This document shows positions 26,455 to 34,507 of a DNA stretch of 59,712 nt, piece by piece (the stretch's first letter is position 1; every line of letters starts with the position of its first letter). Made by a program: the position numbers and the translations under genes. Source of the stretch: Hyphomicrobiales bacterium (GTDB lineage Bacteria > Pseudomonadota > Alphaproteobacteria > Rhizobiales > Devosiaceae); NCBI GenBank assembly GCA_004144345.1, contig SEEL01000021.1:1-59712 (forward strand), given 5' to 3'. The notes under the pieces were generated by a model, which saw only the letters and a program-made list of their open reading frames with translations, did not search any database and was not told where the DNA came from.

Positions 26455-27731
26455 TACGAGGCCTTCTTACGCTTGAGCAGCGACTGGATGATGCTGCTTC
26501 CCTTGCTTGTCACTTCGGGAGCCGAACGCCCCGTCACGTGCATGCCGACGGATCGGAAGATGTCGTTGATGCGATTGTTGCCCGCCACTTCGGCCAGCAT
26601 CTGGCCGTTGTTGGCGGCGGTGCCGAAGGTCGCCGCGTCGAACGGGATCTGGCCGAGCAACCGGCATTCGATCGAGTTGGCAAATTCCTGCGGCGCAATC
26701 TCGGGGCGCTTGGGTACGCCGAGCTTGTTGACCACCAGCAGCGGCTCCGACTCGGTCGGGCGCAGCGCCTTCACCGTGTCGGCGAGGTTCTTGGCATTGC
26801 GCAGATTGGCCAGATCCGGCTCGGCGACGATGACGATCTCGTCCACCGTCGCAAGCGTATGGCGGACCCAGGCGGTCCAGGTGTGCGGCAGGTCGAGCAC
26901 CACCACCGGGGTGGTCTTCTGCGCCAGCTCGGTCACCTGCTCGAAATCGCGCTCGCCGAAGTCGAACGTCTTGTCGAGCATGGCCGGCGCGGTCAGCAGG
27001 TTGATGTGGTTGGCCGCCTTGCTCATCAGGCGGTCGAGCATGGTGGGGTCCACCTTGCCGGGCGCTCCGATAGCGTCGGCGATGCCGTGCGGCGGATCCT
27101 GGTTGAAGTTGAGGCCGGCGGTGCCGAAGGCGAGATCCATGTCGAGGATCAGCACGTCCTGGCGAAGATGCTGGCTGATCGCCCAGCCGACATTGTGCGC
27201 GACGGTGGACGAACCGGCGCCGCCCTTGGCGCCGACAAAGGCGATCGTGCGCCCGATCGGCGCGGCGCCTTCGGCGGCGAACAGTTCCGAGATCGCATTG
27301 ACGATCGACTGGGCGCTGGTCGGCAGCACCAGATATTCCGACACGCCCGAGCGGATCAGTTCGCGATAGAGCAGCACGTCATTGACGTGGCCCAGCACGA
27401 TCAGGCGGGTCGAGGCATCGCAGACTTCGGCGAGGCGATCGAGCGAGGCCGGGATTTCCTCGGTCGGCAGCGTCGTTTCGACGATGATCAGATTGGGCGT
27501 CGGGTTCGACTTGTAGCTTTCGACCGCGCCCTCTAGCCCGCCATTATGGGTGGTGAGCGCGACCTTCGACATGCGCCGGTCATGCACCGCCGACTCCACC
27601 AGCTCGGCGGTCTGCGTATGCTCGCAGAACGCCTGGATGGTGATGCGCGGCAACAGGCGTGCGCCCGTCGCGACCTCGCCAGCCGGTTCTTCCACGGCCT
27701 TGGCGTCCTTGTTCGGGGTCAGAAAACTCAT
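26454..27731 (-). CDS. cpaE: Tad pilus localisation ATPase CpaE/TadZ
   Basis: A 425-residue protein with an N-terminal receiver-like domain (about 28-150, LIVLGHVNDVLLYRELIRSG) and a C-terminal MinD/ParA-type ATPase. The deviant Walker A is AKGGAGSSTVAHN (about 168-180), followed by ILDMDLAFGTAG and VLDLPHTWTAW. In Caulobacter CpaE directs the pilus machine to the pole. It follows cpaC directly (39-nt gap); the usual cpaD between them is missing. Confidence 0.94.
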   Translation of the reverse strand: MSFLTPNKDAKAVEEPAGEVATGARLLPRITIQAFCEHTQTAELVESAVHDRRMSKVALTTHNGGLEGAVESYKSNPTPNLIIVETTLPTEEIPASLDRLAEVCDASTRLIVLGHVNDVLLYRELIRSGVSEYLVLPTSAQSIVNAISELFAAEGAAPIGRTIAFVGAKGGAGSSTVAHNVGWAISQHLRQDVLILDMDLAFGTAGLNFNQDPPHGIADAIGAPGKVDPTMLDRLMSKAANHINLLTAPAMLDKTFDFGERDFEQVTELAQKTTPVVVLDLPHTWTAWVRHTLATVDEIVIVAEPDLANLRNAKNLADTVKALRPTESEPLLVVNKLGVPKRPEIAPQEFANSIECRLLGQIPFDAATFGTAANNGQMLAEVAGNNRINDIFRSVGMHVTGRSAPEVTSKGSSIIQSLLKRKKAS

Positions 27732-27770
27732 GGGCCTAACTCTCCATTCACAACGGTTACCGTCCGGTCA

Positions 27771-29198
27771 TCAGTCGAGGACAAATCCGACAGACCCGTT
27801 GTACGTCCCCCGCATGCCGTCGCTGCCGACGCCATACAATGCTTCCATGCGGCCGAGGAAAATCGCCTCGGCGTCGCCAGACATCGCCATCCGGTCAGTG
27901 GGCAGTTCGGGCGTGCCGTACTGCGCCATCACCGGCGTCACCAGCACCATCAGTTCGGTCTGGCTCTTGATAAAGTCGCGCGAGCGGAACAGCGCGCCGA
28001 AGATCGGAATGTCGCCGAGCCCAGGCATCTGCGAGATCTGCTGGCGGATTTCGTTCTGCAACAGGCCGCCGATCGCCAGCGTCGCGCCGGCCGGGATTTC
28101 GACCGTGGTCTTGGCGCTGCGCGTATTGAAGTCGGTGGTGCCGACCGGGCTCGACACTTCCGTGTTCACCGCGAGACCAATGCGGCCGTTCGACTTCACG
28201 GTCGGCGTGAAGGTCAGGCGGACGCCGTAGTCCTTATAGGTGGTGATCGGGTTGCCGTTCTCGTCGCGGGTAATGATCGCCCGCTGTCCGCCCACCAGGA
28301 ACGCAGCCTCATTGCCGGAGATCGCGGTCAGGTTCGGTTCGGCCAGCGTCCGCAGCGCATTTTGCTGCGCCAGCGCCTTCAGCGTCGCCGAAATCGTGGT
28401 GGAGCCGATCGTGCCGCCGGCGGTGATGGTGCCCTGGCCGGTCGAAATGCCCGACGCGCCACCGAGGACATCGGACGGATTGTTGACGAGGCCGGTGATC
28501 ACGCCGCCCGACGAGACGTTGAGATCGAGGCCGAACTGCTTGACGACGCTGCGGTTCACCTCGGCAATCACCACCTGCAGCATGACCTGCTGGTTGCCGT
28601 TCACCGTCGCGATGTTGGCGACGTTCTCGGGCTTTCCGGCGAACTGAATTGCCATCTGCGTCGCCTTGTTGAGATCGTCCTGCGACAGGGCGGTGCCGGT
28701 CAGCACCACGCGGTTGTTGTCGTCGGCGAGCAGCGCCGATTCCACGCGGATCTGCGAGCCCGGAATGTTGCGGGCAATCGCGGCTTCGAGCGCGTTGCCG
28801 ACGTCGGAGCGCGGCTGGTAGATTTTGAGATCGAGCACGGCGATGCTGTTGCCCGCCGCATCGAGGAAGAAGATGTTGGTGTCGCCGCCCGAGACGCCCT
28901 GCACGATGGCACGGGTCTTGGACCGCATGACGACCGTGGCGACCGCCGGCTGGCTGGCGATCACTTCACCGACATTGGTCGGCAAGTCGACGAGGATGGA
29001 TTTGTTCACCTCGAGCGACAGGCTCTGCATGGCGCCGAGCGCCTTGTGCGGAATGCGCAAATAACCGGCCTGGGCCGCGGCGGCGGGACCGCCGAGGAGC
29101 AGCGTCGCCGCGACCGCGAGCAGCGCGGCGCGCCATCTCCCGGCCTGGGGGCGGCGCATCTTGGGGCGATTGTCCATCTTGTCCTCGCGCATCGTCAT
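27771..29198 (-). CDS. cpaC: Tad pilus secretin CpaC/RcpA
   Basis: A 475-residue outer-membrane secretin. A signal peptide (about 14-45, ending GGPAAAAQA) is followed by a pilus N-terminal domain (VNKSILVDLPTNVGEVIAS), a BON-like segment, and a secretin C-terminal domain (LAEPNLTAISGNEAAFLVGG; VEIPAGATLAIGGLL). The first ATG shares a base with the cpaB stop (TGATG); ATG 29177, with GAGGA upstream, is another possible start. Confidence 0.94.
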   Translation of the reverse strand: MTMREDKMDNRPKMRRPQAGRWRAALLAVAATLLLGGPAAAAQAGYLRIPHKALGAMQSLSLEVNKSILVDLPTNVGEVIASQPAVATVVMRSKTRAIVQGVSGGDTNIFFLDAAGNSIAVLDLKIYQPRSDVGNALEAAIARNIPGSQIRVESALLADDNNRVVLTGTALSQDDLNKATQMAIQFAGKPENVANIATVNGNQQVMLQVVIAEVNRSVVKQFGLDLNVSSGGVITGLVNNPSDVLGGASGISTGQGTITAGGTIGSTTISATLKALAQQNALRTLAEPNLTAISGNEAAFLVGGQRAIITRDENGNPITTYKDYGVRLTFTPTVKSNGRIGLAVNTEVSSPVGTTDFNTRSAKTTVEIPAGATLAIGGLLQNEIRQQISQMPGLGDIPIFGALFRSRDFIKSQTELMVLVTPVMAQYGTPELPTDRMAMSGDAEAIFLGRMEALYGVGSDGMRGTYNGSVGFVLD

Positions 29199-30100
29199 CA
29201 GTCCAGCAGCGGGGCCGGCACATCGGTGACCGGCGCGGTTACAGGGGGAGCATAGGAAGCAGGATCGATCGTGGGGGCACTGGCAGTCGTGCCGGCCATC
29301 ACATTGGCCTCCTGGCCGTAGCGGATGACCTTGATCGGGGCGTTGCGCTTCAGGGCCATGCCGTCGTCCGGGCTCCTCGCGAAGTCGACGATCGAGCGCA
29401 GCGACAGCGACAGGCTGCCCAATTGCGACGCATTGACGATGGTCTCGGCCTGGATGGGGTCGAGCTCGATCGTGGCAATGGCGCGGTCGGCAAAGATTTC
29501 TGCCCGCGGATTCTCGGGCTCGGCCGGGGCGCCGGTGGTACCGGTTTCGCCGAGCCGGGTACCGATCGCCAGCACACGGACATTGGCGAGAATGGTCTCG
29601 ACCGTTGACGTGCCGGAAGCTTCCGACCGGCGGGTCAGGATGACGTCGACATGGTCATTGGGGACAATGAAGCCACCCGAAGCCGCCGCCGCGTTCACTT
29701 CAATCGAGACGCCGCGCATACCCTTGTCGAGCACCGCCGACAGATAACCCTGCTCGGTCTTGATCAGCCGCTGCGTGCGGATCGGATCACCGGCGAAGAT
29801 TTCGAAGCGGGCGACCGTGCCCTGCATGTCGGTGAGCGCCTCAGGCAGCGCGCTGATCTCGACATAACCATCCTGCACGGCGTTCGCTGGCCAGTCGCGC
29901 CAGGCCATATTCTTGGTCGAGAGCCGCTGGCCAACGCCGATCGAGGTGGTAGCGACCAACACCTGCGTGCGGGCCTCCTCGATGACCTGCGGGTCAGAGG
30001 GGATAAGGCCCGGCTCGCCGCCGCCGCGGGTGGCAAGAAAGGCTGCCAAGCCGCCGGCCAGCAACGCCACCAGCAACAACAGGATTCGCGACATCCTCAT
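29198..30100 (-). CDS. cpaB: Tad pilus assembly protein CpaB/RcpC
   Basis: A 300-residue exported protein with an N-terminal membrane anchor or signal (MRMSRILLLLVALLAGGLAA), then an SAF domain (ATTSIGVGQRLSTKNMAWRD) and the RcpC/CpaB domain (VSIEVNAAAASGGFIVPNDH, VDVILTRR). The start at 30100 follows GGAG at 6 nt; a GTG four codons earlier is possible. It is the first gene of cpaB-cpaC-cpaE-cpaF-tadB-tadC, all on the minus strand with minimal gaps. Confidence 0.92.
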   Translation of the reverse strand: MRMSRILLLLVALLAGGLAAFLATRGGGEPGLIPSDPQVIEEARTQVLVATTSIGVGQRLSTKNMAWRDWPANAVQDGYVEISALPEALTDMQGTVARFEIFAGDPIRTQRLIKTEQGYLSAVLDKGMRGVSIEVNAAAASGGFIVPNDHVDVILTRRSEASGTSTVETILANVRVLAIGTRLGETGTTGAPAEPENPRAEIFADRAIATIELDPIQAETIVNASQLGSLSLSLRSIVDFARSPDDGMALKRNAPIKVIRYGQEANVMAGTTASAPTIDPASYAPPVTAPVTDVPAPLLD

Positions 30101-30167
30101 GGCAGACTCCACTCAACTCGAAACGGCATGCGTCCGGATACTGATCGTGGATCATGACGGGTAACGG

Positions 30168-30182
30168 TCAAAGTTTGGTTAA
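30168..30182 (-). promoter_or_regulatory. CtrA-like site upstream of cpaB
   Basis: In plus orientation TCAA-N7-TTAA, followed by CC; one mismatch to TTAA-N7-TTAA. It lies about 70-80 nt before the cpaB start in a 134-nt gap that also contains GGTTAA half sites. Confidence 0.35.
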
Positions 30183-30234
30183 CCGATGCTTTGCGCTTTA
30201 GGTTAATCGAACCTTGTTCCACTGCATTCTGCGA

Positions 30235-30741
30235 TCAGACAGCAGTAAAGACCCGGAATATCGAAGTTTCCGGATAGACAAGAATGCCCGCCGCAGCGAG
30301 CGCAATGCCATAGGGAACGCCCTTTTTCTTGTCGTGCAGGCGATCAAGCCATTTATGGCCCATCAAGAATGGCGGCAGGCTGTAGTTGCGGAAGGACAGG
30401 ATGATCATCGTCAGCGCGCCGCCCAGCAGCGCCGCATAGACGAGGAACTGCAGCATCAACCCGAAGCCGACCCAGAGCGCCGTCGCCGCCACCAGCTTGG
30501 CGTCCCCGCCGCCGATCCAGCCAAAGGCAAAGAAGGCAAAGGCCACCGCCAACACCACGGCAGCTGCGGCGACGCTAAGGCCGATCTCCTCGAGCGGCAG
30601 CTGGGCGAAGAAGGCGAGGACAAAGTAGGTGCCGGCCACCGTCAGCACGAGCCAGTTGGCAATGCGCATCGTCAGCAGGTCCGACGAGGCGGCGTAGGCC
30701 ATCAACACGGGGAAGATGAACAGCGCGACAGTGGAAAGCAT
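30235..30741 (-). CDS. cpaA: Flp prepilin peptidase CpaA/TadV
   Basis: A 168-residue polytopic membrane protease (A24 family) that cleaves Flp and TadE-type prepilins. Its two catalytic aspartates lie in the SSDLLTMRI segment after the first helix and in GGGDAKLVAA (the GxGD motif). It is short because it lacks the methylase domain of PilD. It sits between flp and cpaB with its own gaps on either side. Confidence 0.93.
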   Translation of the reverse strand: MLSTVALFIFPVLMAYAASSDLLTMRIANWLVLTVAGTYFVLAFFAQLPLEEIGLSVAAAAVVLAVAFAFFAFGWIGGGDAKLVAATALWVGFGLMLQFLVYAALLGGALTMIILSFRNYSLPPFLMGHKWLDRLHDKKKGVPYGIALAAAGILVYPETSIFRVFTAV

Positions 30742-30828
30742 GTGAGCCCCGGCATGTGGCCGGAGCGACTCTCGCGCTTTAGCCCCCTGCTAGTGTGGGC
30801 AGCCGTGGTTAACAAAGCGCAAAAGCAG

Positions 30829-30849
30829 AAGGGGGCACAGGGCCCCCTT
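30829..30849 (-). terminator. Hairpin terminator after the Flp pilin gene
   Basis: On the minus strand AAGGGGGC pairs with GCCCCCTT across a 5-nt loop, followed by CTGCTTTTGCG. It lies 34 nt after the flp stop and would make flp the strongly expressed first cistron, with partial read-through into cpaA. Confidence 0.6.
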
Positions 30850-30882
30850 CGAACTCGGACTGATGCGGGAAAATATCCGGTA

Positions 30883-31071
30883 TCAGGTGGTCGGGGCAGT
30901 GCCCGTGGCGCCATCCAGGCGGGTGCTCACGCGGCCGAAGAGGCTGGAGAGCGAACCACCGAGCGTGGTGGCGGCAGCGATGATACCGACGGCGATGAGC
31001 GCGGCAATCAGGCCATACTCAATCGCGGTGGCACCGGACTCGTCGTTAGCGAAACGAGCGATAGTGTTCAT
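30883..31071 (-). CDS. flp: Flp family type IVb pilin
   Basis: A 62-residue prepilin. The leader MNTIARFANDESG is followed by the processing region GATAIEYGLIAALIAVG, with Glu at +5 and Tyr at +6 after cleavage as in Flp pilins, then a hydrophobic helix and a short Ser/Leu/Arg/Thr tail. The start at 31071 has AAGGAG upstream. This is the structural subunit of the Tad pilus. It is processed by CpaA, encoded next door. Confidence 0.95.
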   Translation of the reverse strand: MNTIARFANDESGATAIEYGLIAALIAVGIIAAATTLGGSLSSLFGRVSTRLDGATGTAPTT

Positions 31072-31386
31072 TTCAGGCTCCTTGCACACGTCATTTGTTT
31101 TTACTGCATCATCCGGTGCGTCGCGCATCGAATTCGAGGCTGACGCTAGTCGTGCCGAGTTGAAATTGCGTTAATCGGACCGTCTCGAAGCCCTGCAATC
31201 ACTGGGATTGCGGGCATGCTTGCCAGTGTCTTGCCGGCCTAAGTAAAATTGTATTCAACTCGCCCGGGAAACCGCGCTGACGCAAGAACAGCGTTGCAAA
31301 ATGCAGAAATCGGCGCCGCCGTTTGTCAAAAATTCACCATTCGGGGCGACACTGCACCTCAAGCGTATCAAGTTCCGGGTTTCGCC
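31072..31386. other. 315-nt divergent intergenic region between flp and the CpaC-N-like gene
   Basis: No gene is seen. It is more AT-rich than its neighbours and must hold the flp promoter and that of the plus-strand gene at 31387. The only distinct motif found is a CtrA-like site at 31160-31174. Confidence 0.6.
31160..31174 (-). promoter_or_regulatory. CtrA-like site upstream of flp
   Basis: TTGA-N7-TTAA in plus orientation, one mismatch from TTAA-N7-TTAA, about 90-100 nt upstream of the flp start. In Caulobacter the pilin gene pilA is a direct CtrA target. Confidence 0.35.
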
Positions 31387-31848
31387 ATGACCGTTCTGCG
31401 TAGCATCCTTGCTCTAGCCGTGGCGACATGGATCGCCGTGCCCGCAGCCGCTCACGCGGAGGCCAACGATCCCATCTCGGTCAAGATCAATATGGCGCGC
31501 ATCCTCAGGATCAGCGCGCCGGCCGCCACCGTCATCATCGGCAACCCCGGCGTCGCCGACGTCACCATCCAGGATCCGCAGACGCTGGTCCTGACCGGCA
31601 AGAGTTACGGGCAGACCAACCTCATCGTACTCGACAGCATGGGCAACCCCGTCGCCGACACGATGGTCACGGTCGTTCAGGCGCAGAGCGATCTGGTCAC
31701 TGTCTATATGGGCACCGCGCGGACCACTTTCGCGTGCTCCCCGGTTTGCCAGCCCACCATCATGATGGGCGACGAGAACAGCTTCACGGCAAGCACCTTT
31801 GAATCGTCGCAGACGATCAGCACGGCGGCGGGCGGCGGCGCCCAGTAG
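31387..31848 (+). CDS. Exported CpaC-N-terminal-like pilus protein
   Basis: A 153-residue protein with a signal peptide (cleavage near the AHA at 23-25) and one domain like the N-terminal domain of pilus secretins: INMARILRISAPAATVIIG, then LVLTGKSYGQTNLIVLD, parallel to the same region of CpaC in this window. Two cysteines (CSPVC) and a Ser/Thr-rich tail follow. It lacks the secretin barrel. Its place in the Tad locus suggests a periplasmic accessory of the secretin. Confidence 0.8.
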   Translation: MTVLRSILALAVATWIAVPAAAHAEANDPISVKINMARILRISAPAATVIIGNPGVADVTIQDPQTLVLTGKSYGQTNLIVLDSMGNPVADTMVTVVQAQSDLVTVYMGTARTTFACSPVCQPTIMMGDENSFTASTFESSQTISTAAGGGAQ

Positions 31849-31852
31849 GCCA

Positions 31853-31867
31853 TTAGCGAACCGTTAA
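31853..31867 (+). promoter_or_regulatory. CtrA-like site upstream of tadE-like genes
   Basis: TTAG-N7-TTAA followed by CC, one mismatch to the CtrA consensus, 100 nt before the first TadE-like gene. A weaker CTAA-N7-TTAG sits at 31903-31917. Confidence 0.4.
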
Positions 31868-31967
31868 CCAACGGCACATTCGCTGCATTCTACGCGTCTC
31901 CTCTAACCCTCAATTAGCGAAGCGGCGGCTAATCTCGCGCGCTGTATAGAGTGTGTGCGGTTGTGCC

Positions 31968-32555
31968 ATGGCGCGTAAACCTACCCTGATCCGGCGGTTG
32001 TTTGCCCCTGCAATTGCGCGCGGGCGCAAGTTCTCGCGTGATGATCGCGGCGTCACAGCCATCGAATTCGCGATTTTGGGCCTGCCCTTCTTCACCATCA
32101 TCTTTGCGATGATCGAAACGGCCATGGTGTTCTTTGCGGGCCAGGTGCTCGACAGCGCCGTGGAAGATGCGTCGCGCATGCTCAAGACCGGCCAGGCCCA
32201 GGCCGCCGGCTACGACATCGACGACTTCCGCGAACTCGTGTGCAGCTACACCTTCAACCTCGTGAACTGCGACCTGATCTTCCTGCGCGTCGCCAAGATC
32301 CCCAATTTCGCGGCCGCGACCTCGCCGGTGCCGCTGGTGTGCGATGAAGACGAAGAGACCTGCGACTGGGCCGTCGAGCAGGCCTATGCGGCCGGCGAAG
32401 GCCGCGAGGTGATCCAAGTCTTCGCGTATTATCGCTGGCCGCTGCTGGTCAAGCTGCCCTATTTCAATCTCGCCAATGCTGCCGACGGCACGCGTCTGCT
32501 GGGATCGACCCGCGTCTTCCGCAACGAACCGTTCCAGACGGCGGAGCCGACATGA
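31968..32555 (+). CDS. TadE-like pseudopilin
   Basis: A 195-residue protein with a basic N-terminus, then RGVTAIEFAILGLPFFTIIF, which is the TadE-type pseudopilin processing and membrane segment (Glu at +5 within AIEFA). The periplasmic part contains four cysteines (VCSY, VNCD, LVCD, TCDW). Minor pseudopilins of this type are needed for Flp pilus formation. ATG 31968 is chosen over an upstream in-frame GTG because the basic leader starts there. Its stop overlaps the start of the next gene by four bases. Confidence 0.88.
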   Translation: MARKPTLIRRLFAPAIARGRKFSRDDRGVTAIEFAILGLPFFTIIFAMIETAMVFFAGQVLDSAVEDASRMLKTGQAQAAGYDIDDFRELVCSYTFNLVNCDLIFLRVAKIPNFAAATSPVPLVCDEDEETCDWAVEQAYAAGEGREVIQVFAYYRWPLLVKLPYFNLANAADGTRLLGSTRVFRNEPFQTAEPT

Positions 32556-33184
32556 TCCGGAGTCTCATTCTACTGCTGCAGAAATTCCGCCGCGAAGAAC
32601 GCGCGGTGGCGGCGGTCGAGTTCGCGCTGATCACGCCGTTCCTCCTCACGATGTATCTCGGCTCCATCGAAGCGGCCGCGCTGTTCACCGCCGACAAGCG
32701 CGTCAACTCGGTGTCGGCGACCGTCGGCGACCTCGTGTCGCAGTGGGATGCCGACGAGGACACCTGCAAGGCAGTCGGCTGCAAGCTGCCGACGGCGGAA
32801 CTGACCGACTATCTCGCGGCGTCCTCGCTGATCATGATGCCCTATTCGACGACCAATCTCAGGATCGTCATCTCGCTGGTCAAGGTTAAGGCCAATGGCG
32901 ATACGCAGGTGCTGTGGAGCCGCGCCAATGCCACCGGCACGCCGCGCGGCGTCGGCACCTCGATCCCCAATTTTCCCAGCAGCTTCATGATGAACCAGAT
33001 GGCGCAGAAGGGCTGCATCATCGTGTCCGAGGCGTCCTATTCCTACCGCCCCATGCTGGCCCAGGTGTTCACCACGGCGCTCAATCTGGCGCACACCAAT
33101 TACCTCATGCCGCGCTATGGCAGCGCCGTGCCGATCAATCTGCAGGACACGACGCTCGCCGCAACGGCTTGCACGGCGGCCTAG
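32552..33184 (+). CDS. TadE/TadF-like pseudopilin
   Basis: A 210-residue protein with the segment RAVAAVEFALITPFLLTMYLG near the N-terminus, a TadE/TadF-type processing site and helix. The rest is periplasmic, with single cysteines around CKAVGCK and KGCIIV. It is translationally coupled to the preceding TadE-like gene (ATGA overlap), giving a two-gene minor pseudopilin unit at the edge of the Tad locus. Confidence 0.87.
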   Translation: MIRSLILLLQKFRREERAVAAVEFALITPFLLTMYLGSIEAAALFTADKRVNSVSATVGDLVSQWDADEDTCKAVGCKLPTAELTDYLAASSLIMMPYSTTNLRIVISLVKVKANGDTQVLWSRANATGTPRGVGTSIPNFPSSFMMNQMAQKGCIIVSEASYSYRPMLAQVFTTALNLAHTNYLMPRYGSAVPINLQDTTLAATACTAA

Positions 33185-33222
33185 CGGCGTGGCATAGCCT
33201 CCTCACCCAAGCGAGGTGAGCC

Positions 33223-33846
33223 ATGTCCGACGTCCCGCCGATCCCCGTCTTCGATCTCGGCGGCGTATTCGTCGAATGGAACCCGATGCTGCTGTTCCGC
33301 AAGCTCTTCCCCAGCGAGGAAGAAGCGCAGTGGTTCTACGACAACATCTGCACCAAGGACTGGAACCTCGAATTCGACGCCGGCGACATCTTCGCCGAGG
33401 GCGTCGCGCGGCTTACCACGCGCTTTCCGAAATACTGGCGCGAGATCCAGGCCTTCGACCACCGCTGGACGGAAACTGTCGGGCCCTTCATCGACGGCAC
33501 GATCAAGATCCATGACGAACTGATCGAAGCGGAGGTCCCGACCTTCGCCATCACCAATTTCTCCTGGGAGAAATGGGTAAGCCGGCTCGGCCATTGGCCG
33601 TTCCTCGAAAAGTTCGATGGCGTCGTGGTCAGCGGCCTCGAGAATCTCGTGAAGCCCGATCCGCGGCTCTACCGCGTGTTCTGCGACCGCTATTCGCTCG
33701 CGCCTGAATCCTGCGTCTTCATCGACGACAGCGAGCCCAACGTCGTCGCTGCCCGCAAGTTCGGCATGCAGGCGATCCACTTCACGGACGCCAAGACGCT
33801 GCGCAAGGAGCTGATCGCGCTGGGCCTGCCGCTCAAGGCGAAATAG
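33223..33846 (+). CDS. HAD-family hydrolase (YihX-like phosphatase)
   Basis: A 207-residue haloacid dehalogenase fold protein. Motif I is VFDLGGVFVEWN, where the usual second Asp is replaced as in YihX-type sugar phosphatases; motif II is AITNFSW; the Lys is in LVKPDPRLY; motif IV is VFIDDSEPNVVAA. A small alpha-helical cap fills residues 20-85. Its substrate is not evident; the neighbour cluster upp-deoB-deoA makes a sugar-phosphate role thinkable, but it is on the opposite strand. Confidence 0.85.
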   Translation: MSDVPPIPVFDLGGVFVEWNPMLLFRKLFPSEEEAQWFYDNICTKDWNLEFDAGDIFAEGVARLTTRFPKYWREIQAFDHRWTETVGPFIDGTIKIHDELIEAEVPTFAITNFSWEKWVSRLGHWPFLEKFDGVVVSGLENLVKPDPRLYRVFCDRYSLAPESCVFIDDSEPNVVAARKFGMQAIHFTDAKTLRKELIALGLPLKAK

Positions 33847-33862
33847 GCCGCGGCGCGGCCTA
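33844..33862. terminator. Hairpin between convergent HAD and upp genes
   Basis: TAGGCCGC-GGC-GCGGCCTA is a perfect 8-bp palindrome that includes both stop codons (33844-33846 plus strand; 33860-33862 minus strand). There is no T tract, so termination may be weak or factor-assisted. Confidence 0.45.
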
Positions 33863-34489
33863 CTTCGTGCCGTACATGCGGTCGCCGGCATCGCCGAGGC
33901 CGGGGACGATATAGCCCTTCTCGTTGAGATGGCTGTCGATAGCGGCGGTGAACACCGGCACGTCCGGATGGGCGTGGGTGAACTTCTCGATGCCCTCGGG
34001 CGCGGCGAGCAGGCAGAGGAAGCGGATATTGTTGGCGCCGCGTTCCTTCAGCTTGTCGACGGCCGCAATGGACGAGTTGGCCGTCGCCAGCATCGGGTCG
34101 ACGACGATGATCAGGCGGTTGTCGAGCTCGCTCGGCGCCTTGAAGTAATACTCCACCGGCTCCAGCGTCTCATGGTCGCGATAGATGCCGATATGGGCGA
34201 CGCGCGCCGCCGGCACCAGGTCGAGCATGCCGTCGAGCAGGCCGTTACCGGCGCGCAGGATCGAGGCGAACACCAGCTTCTTGCCCTTGATGGCCGGCGA
34301 GTCGATCTTGGCCATCGGCGTCTCGATCGGGATCATTTCCAGTTCGAGATCGCGCGTCACCTCGTAGCACATCAGATGCGCGATCTCGCGCAGCAGCCGC
34401 CGGAAGCCGGCGATCGAGGTTTCCTTGTCGCGCATGATCGTCAGCTTGTGCTGGATCATCGGGTGATCGATGACGGTAACCTTGGCCAT
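33860..34489 (-). CDS. upp: Uracil phosphoribosyltransferase
   Basis: A 209-residue salvage enzyme making UMP from uracil and PRPP. Visible motifs are [13 protein letters not shown], the PRPP loop [14 protein letters not shown], and the uracil-binding C-terminus [13 protein letters not shown]. It is the last gene of deoA-deoB-upp, 18 nt after deoB. The operon lets uracil released by phosphorolysis be reused. Confidence 0.96.
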   Translation of the reverse strand: MAKVTVIDHPMIQHKLTIMRDKETSIAGFRRLLREIAHLMCYEVTRDLELEMIPIETPMAKIDSPAIKGKKLVFASILRAGNGLLDGMLDLVPAARVAHIGIYRDHETLEPVEYYFKAPSELDNRLIIVVDPMLATANSSIAAVDKLKERGANNIRFLCLLAAPEGIEKFTHAHPDVPVFTAAIDSHLNEKGYIVPGLGDAGDRMYGTK

Positions 34490-34507
34490 TGAGGACCCCG
34501 TGGAACG

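Noticed and set aside
31903-31917. CTAA-N7-TTAG as another full CtrA site
   Set aside because: Both half sites deviate from the consensus, so it is noted only as a weak neighbour of the better site at 31853-31867.
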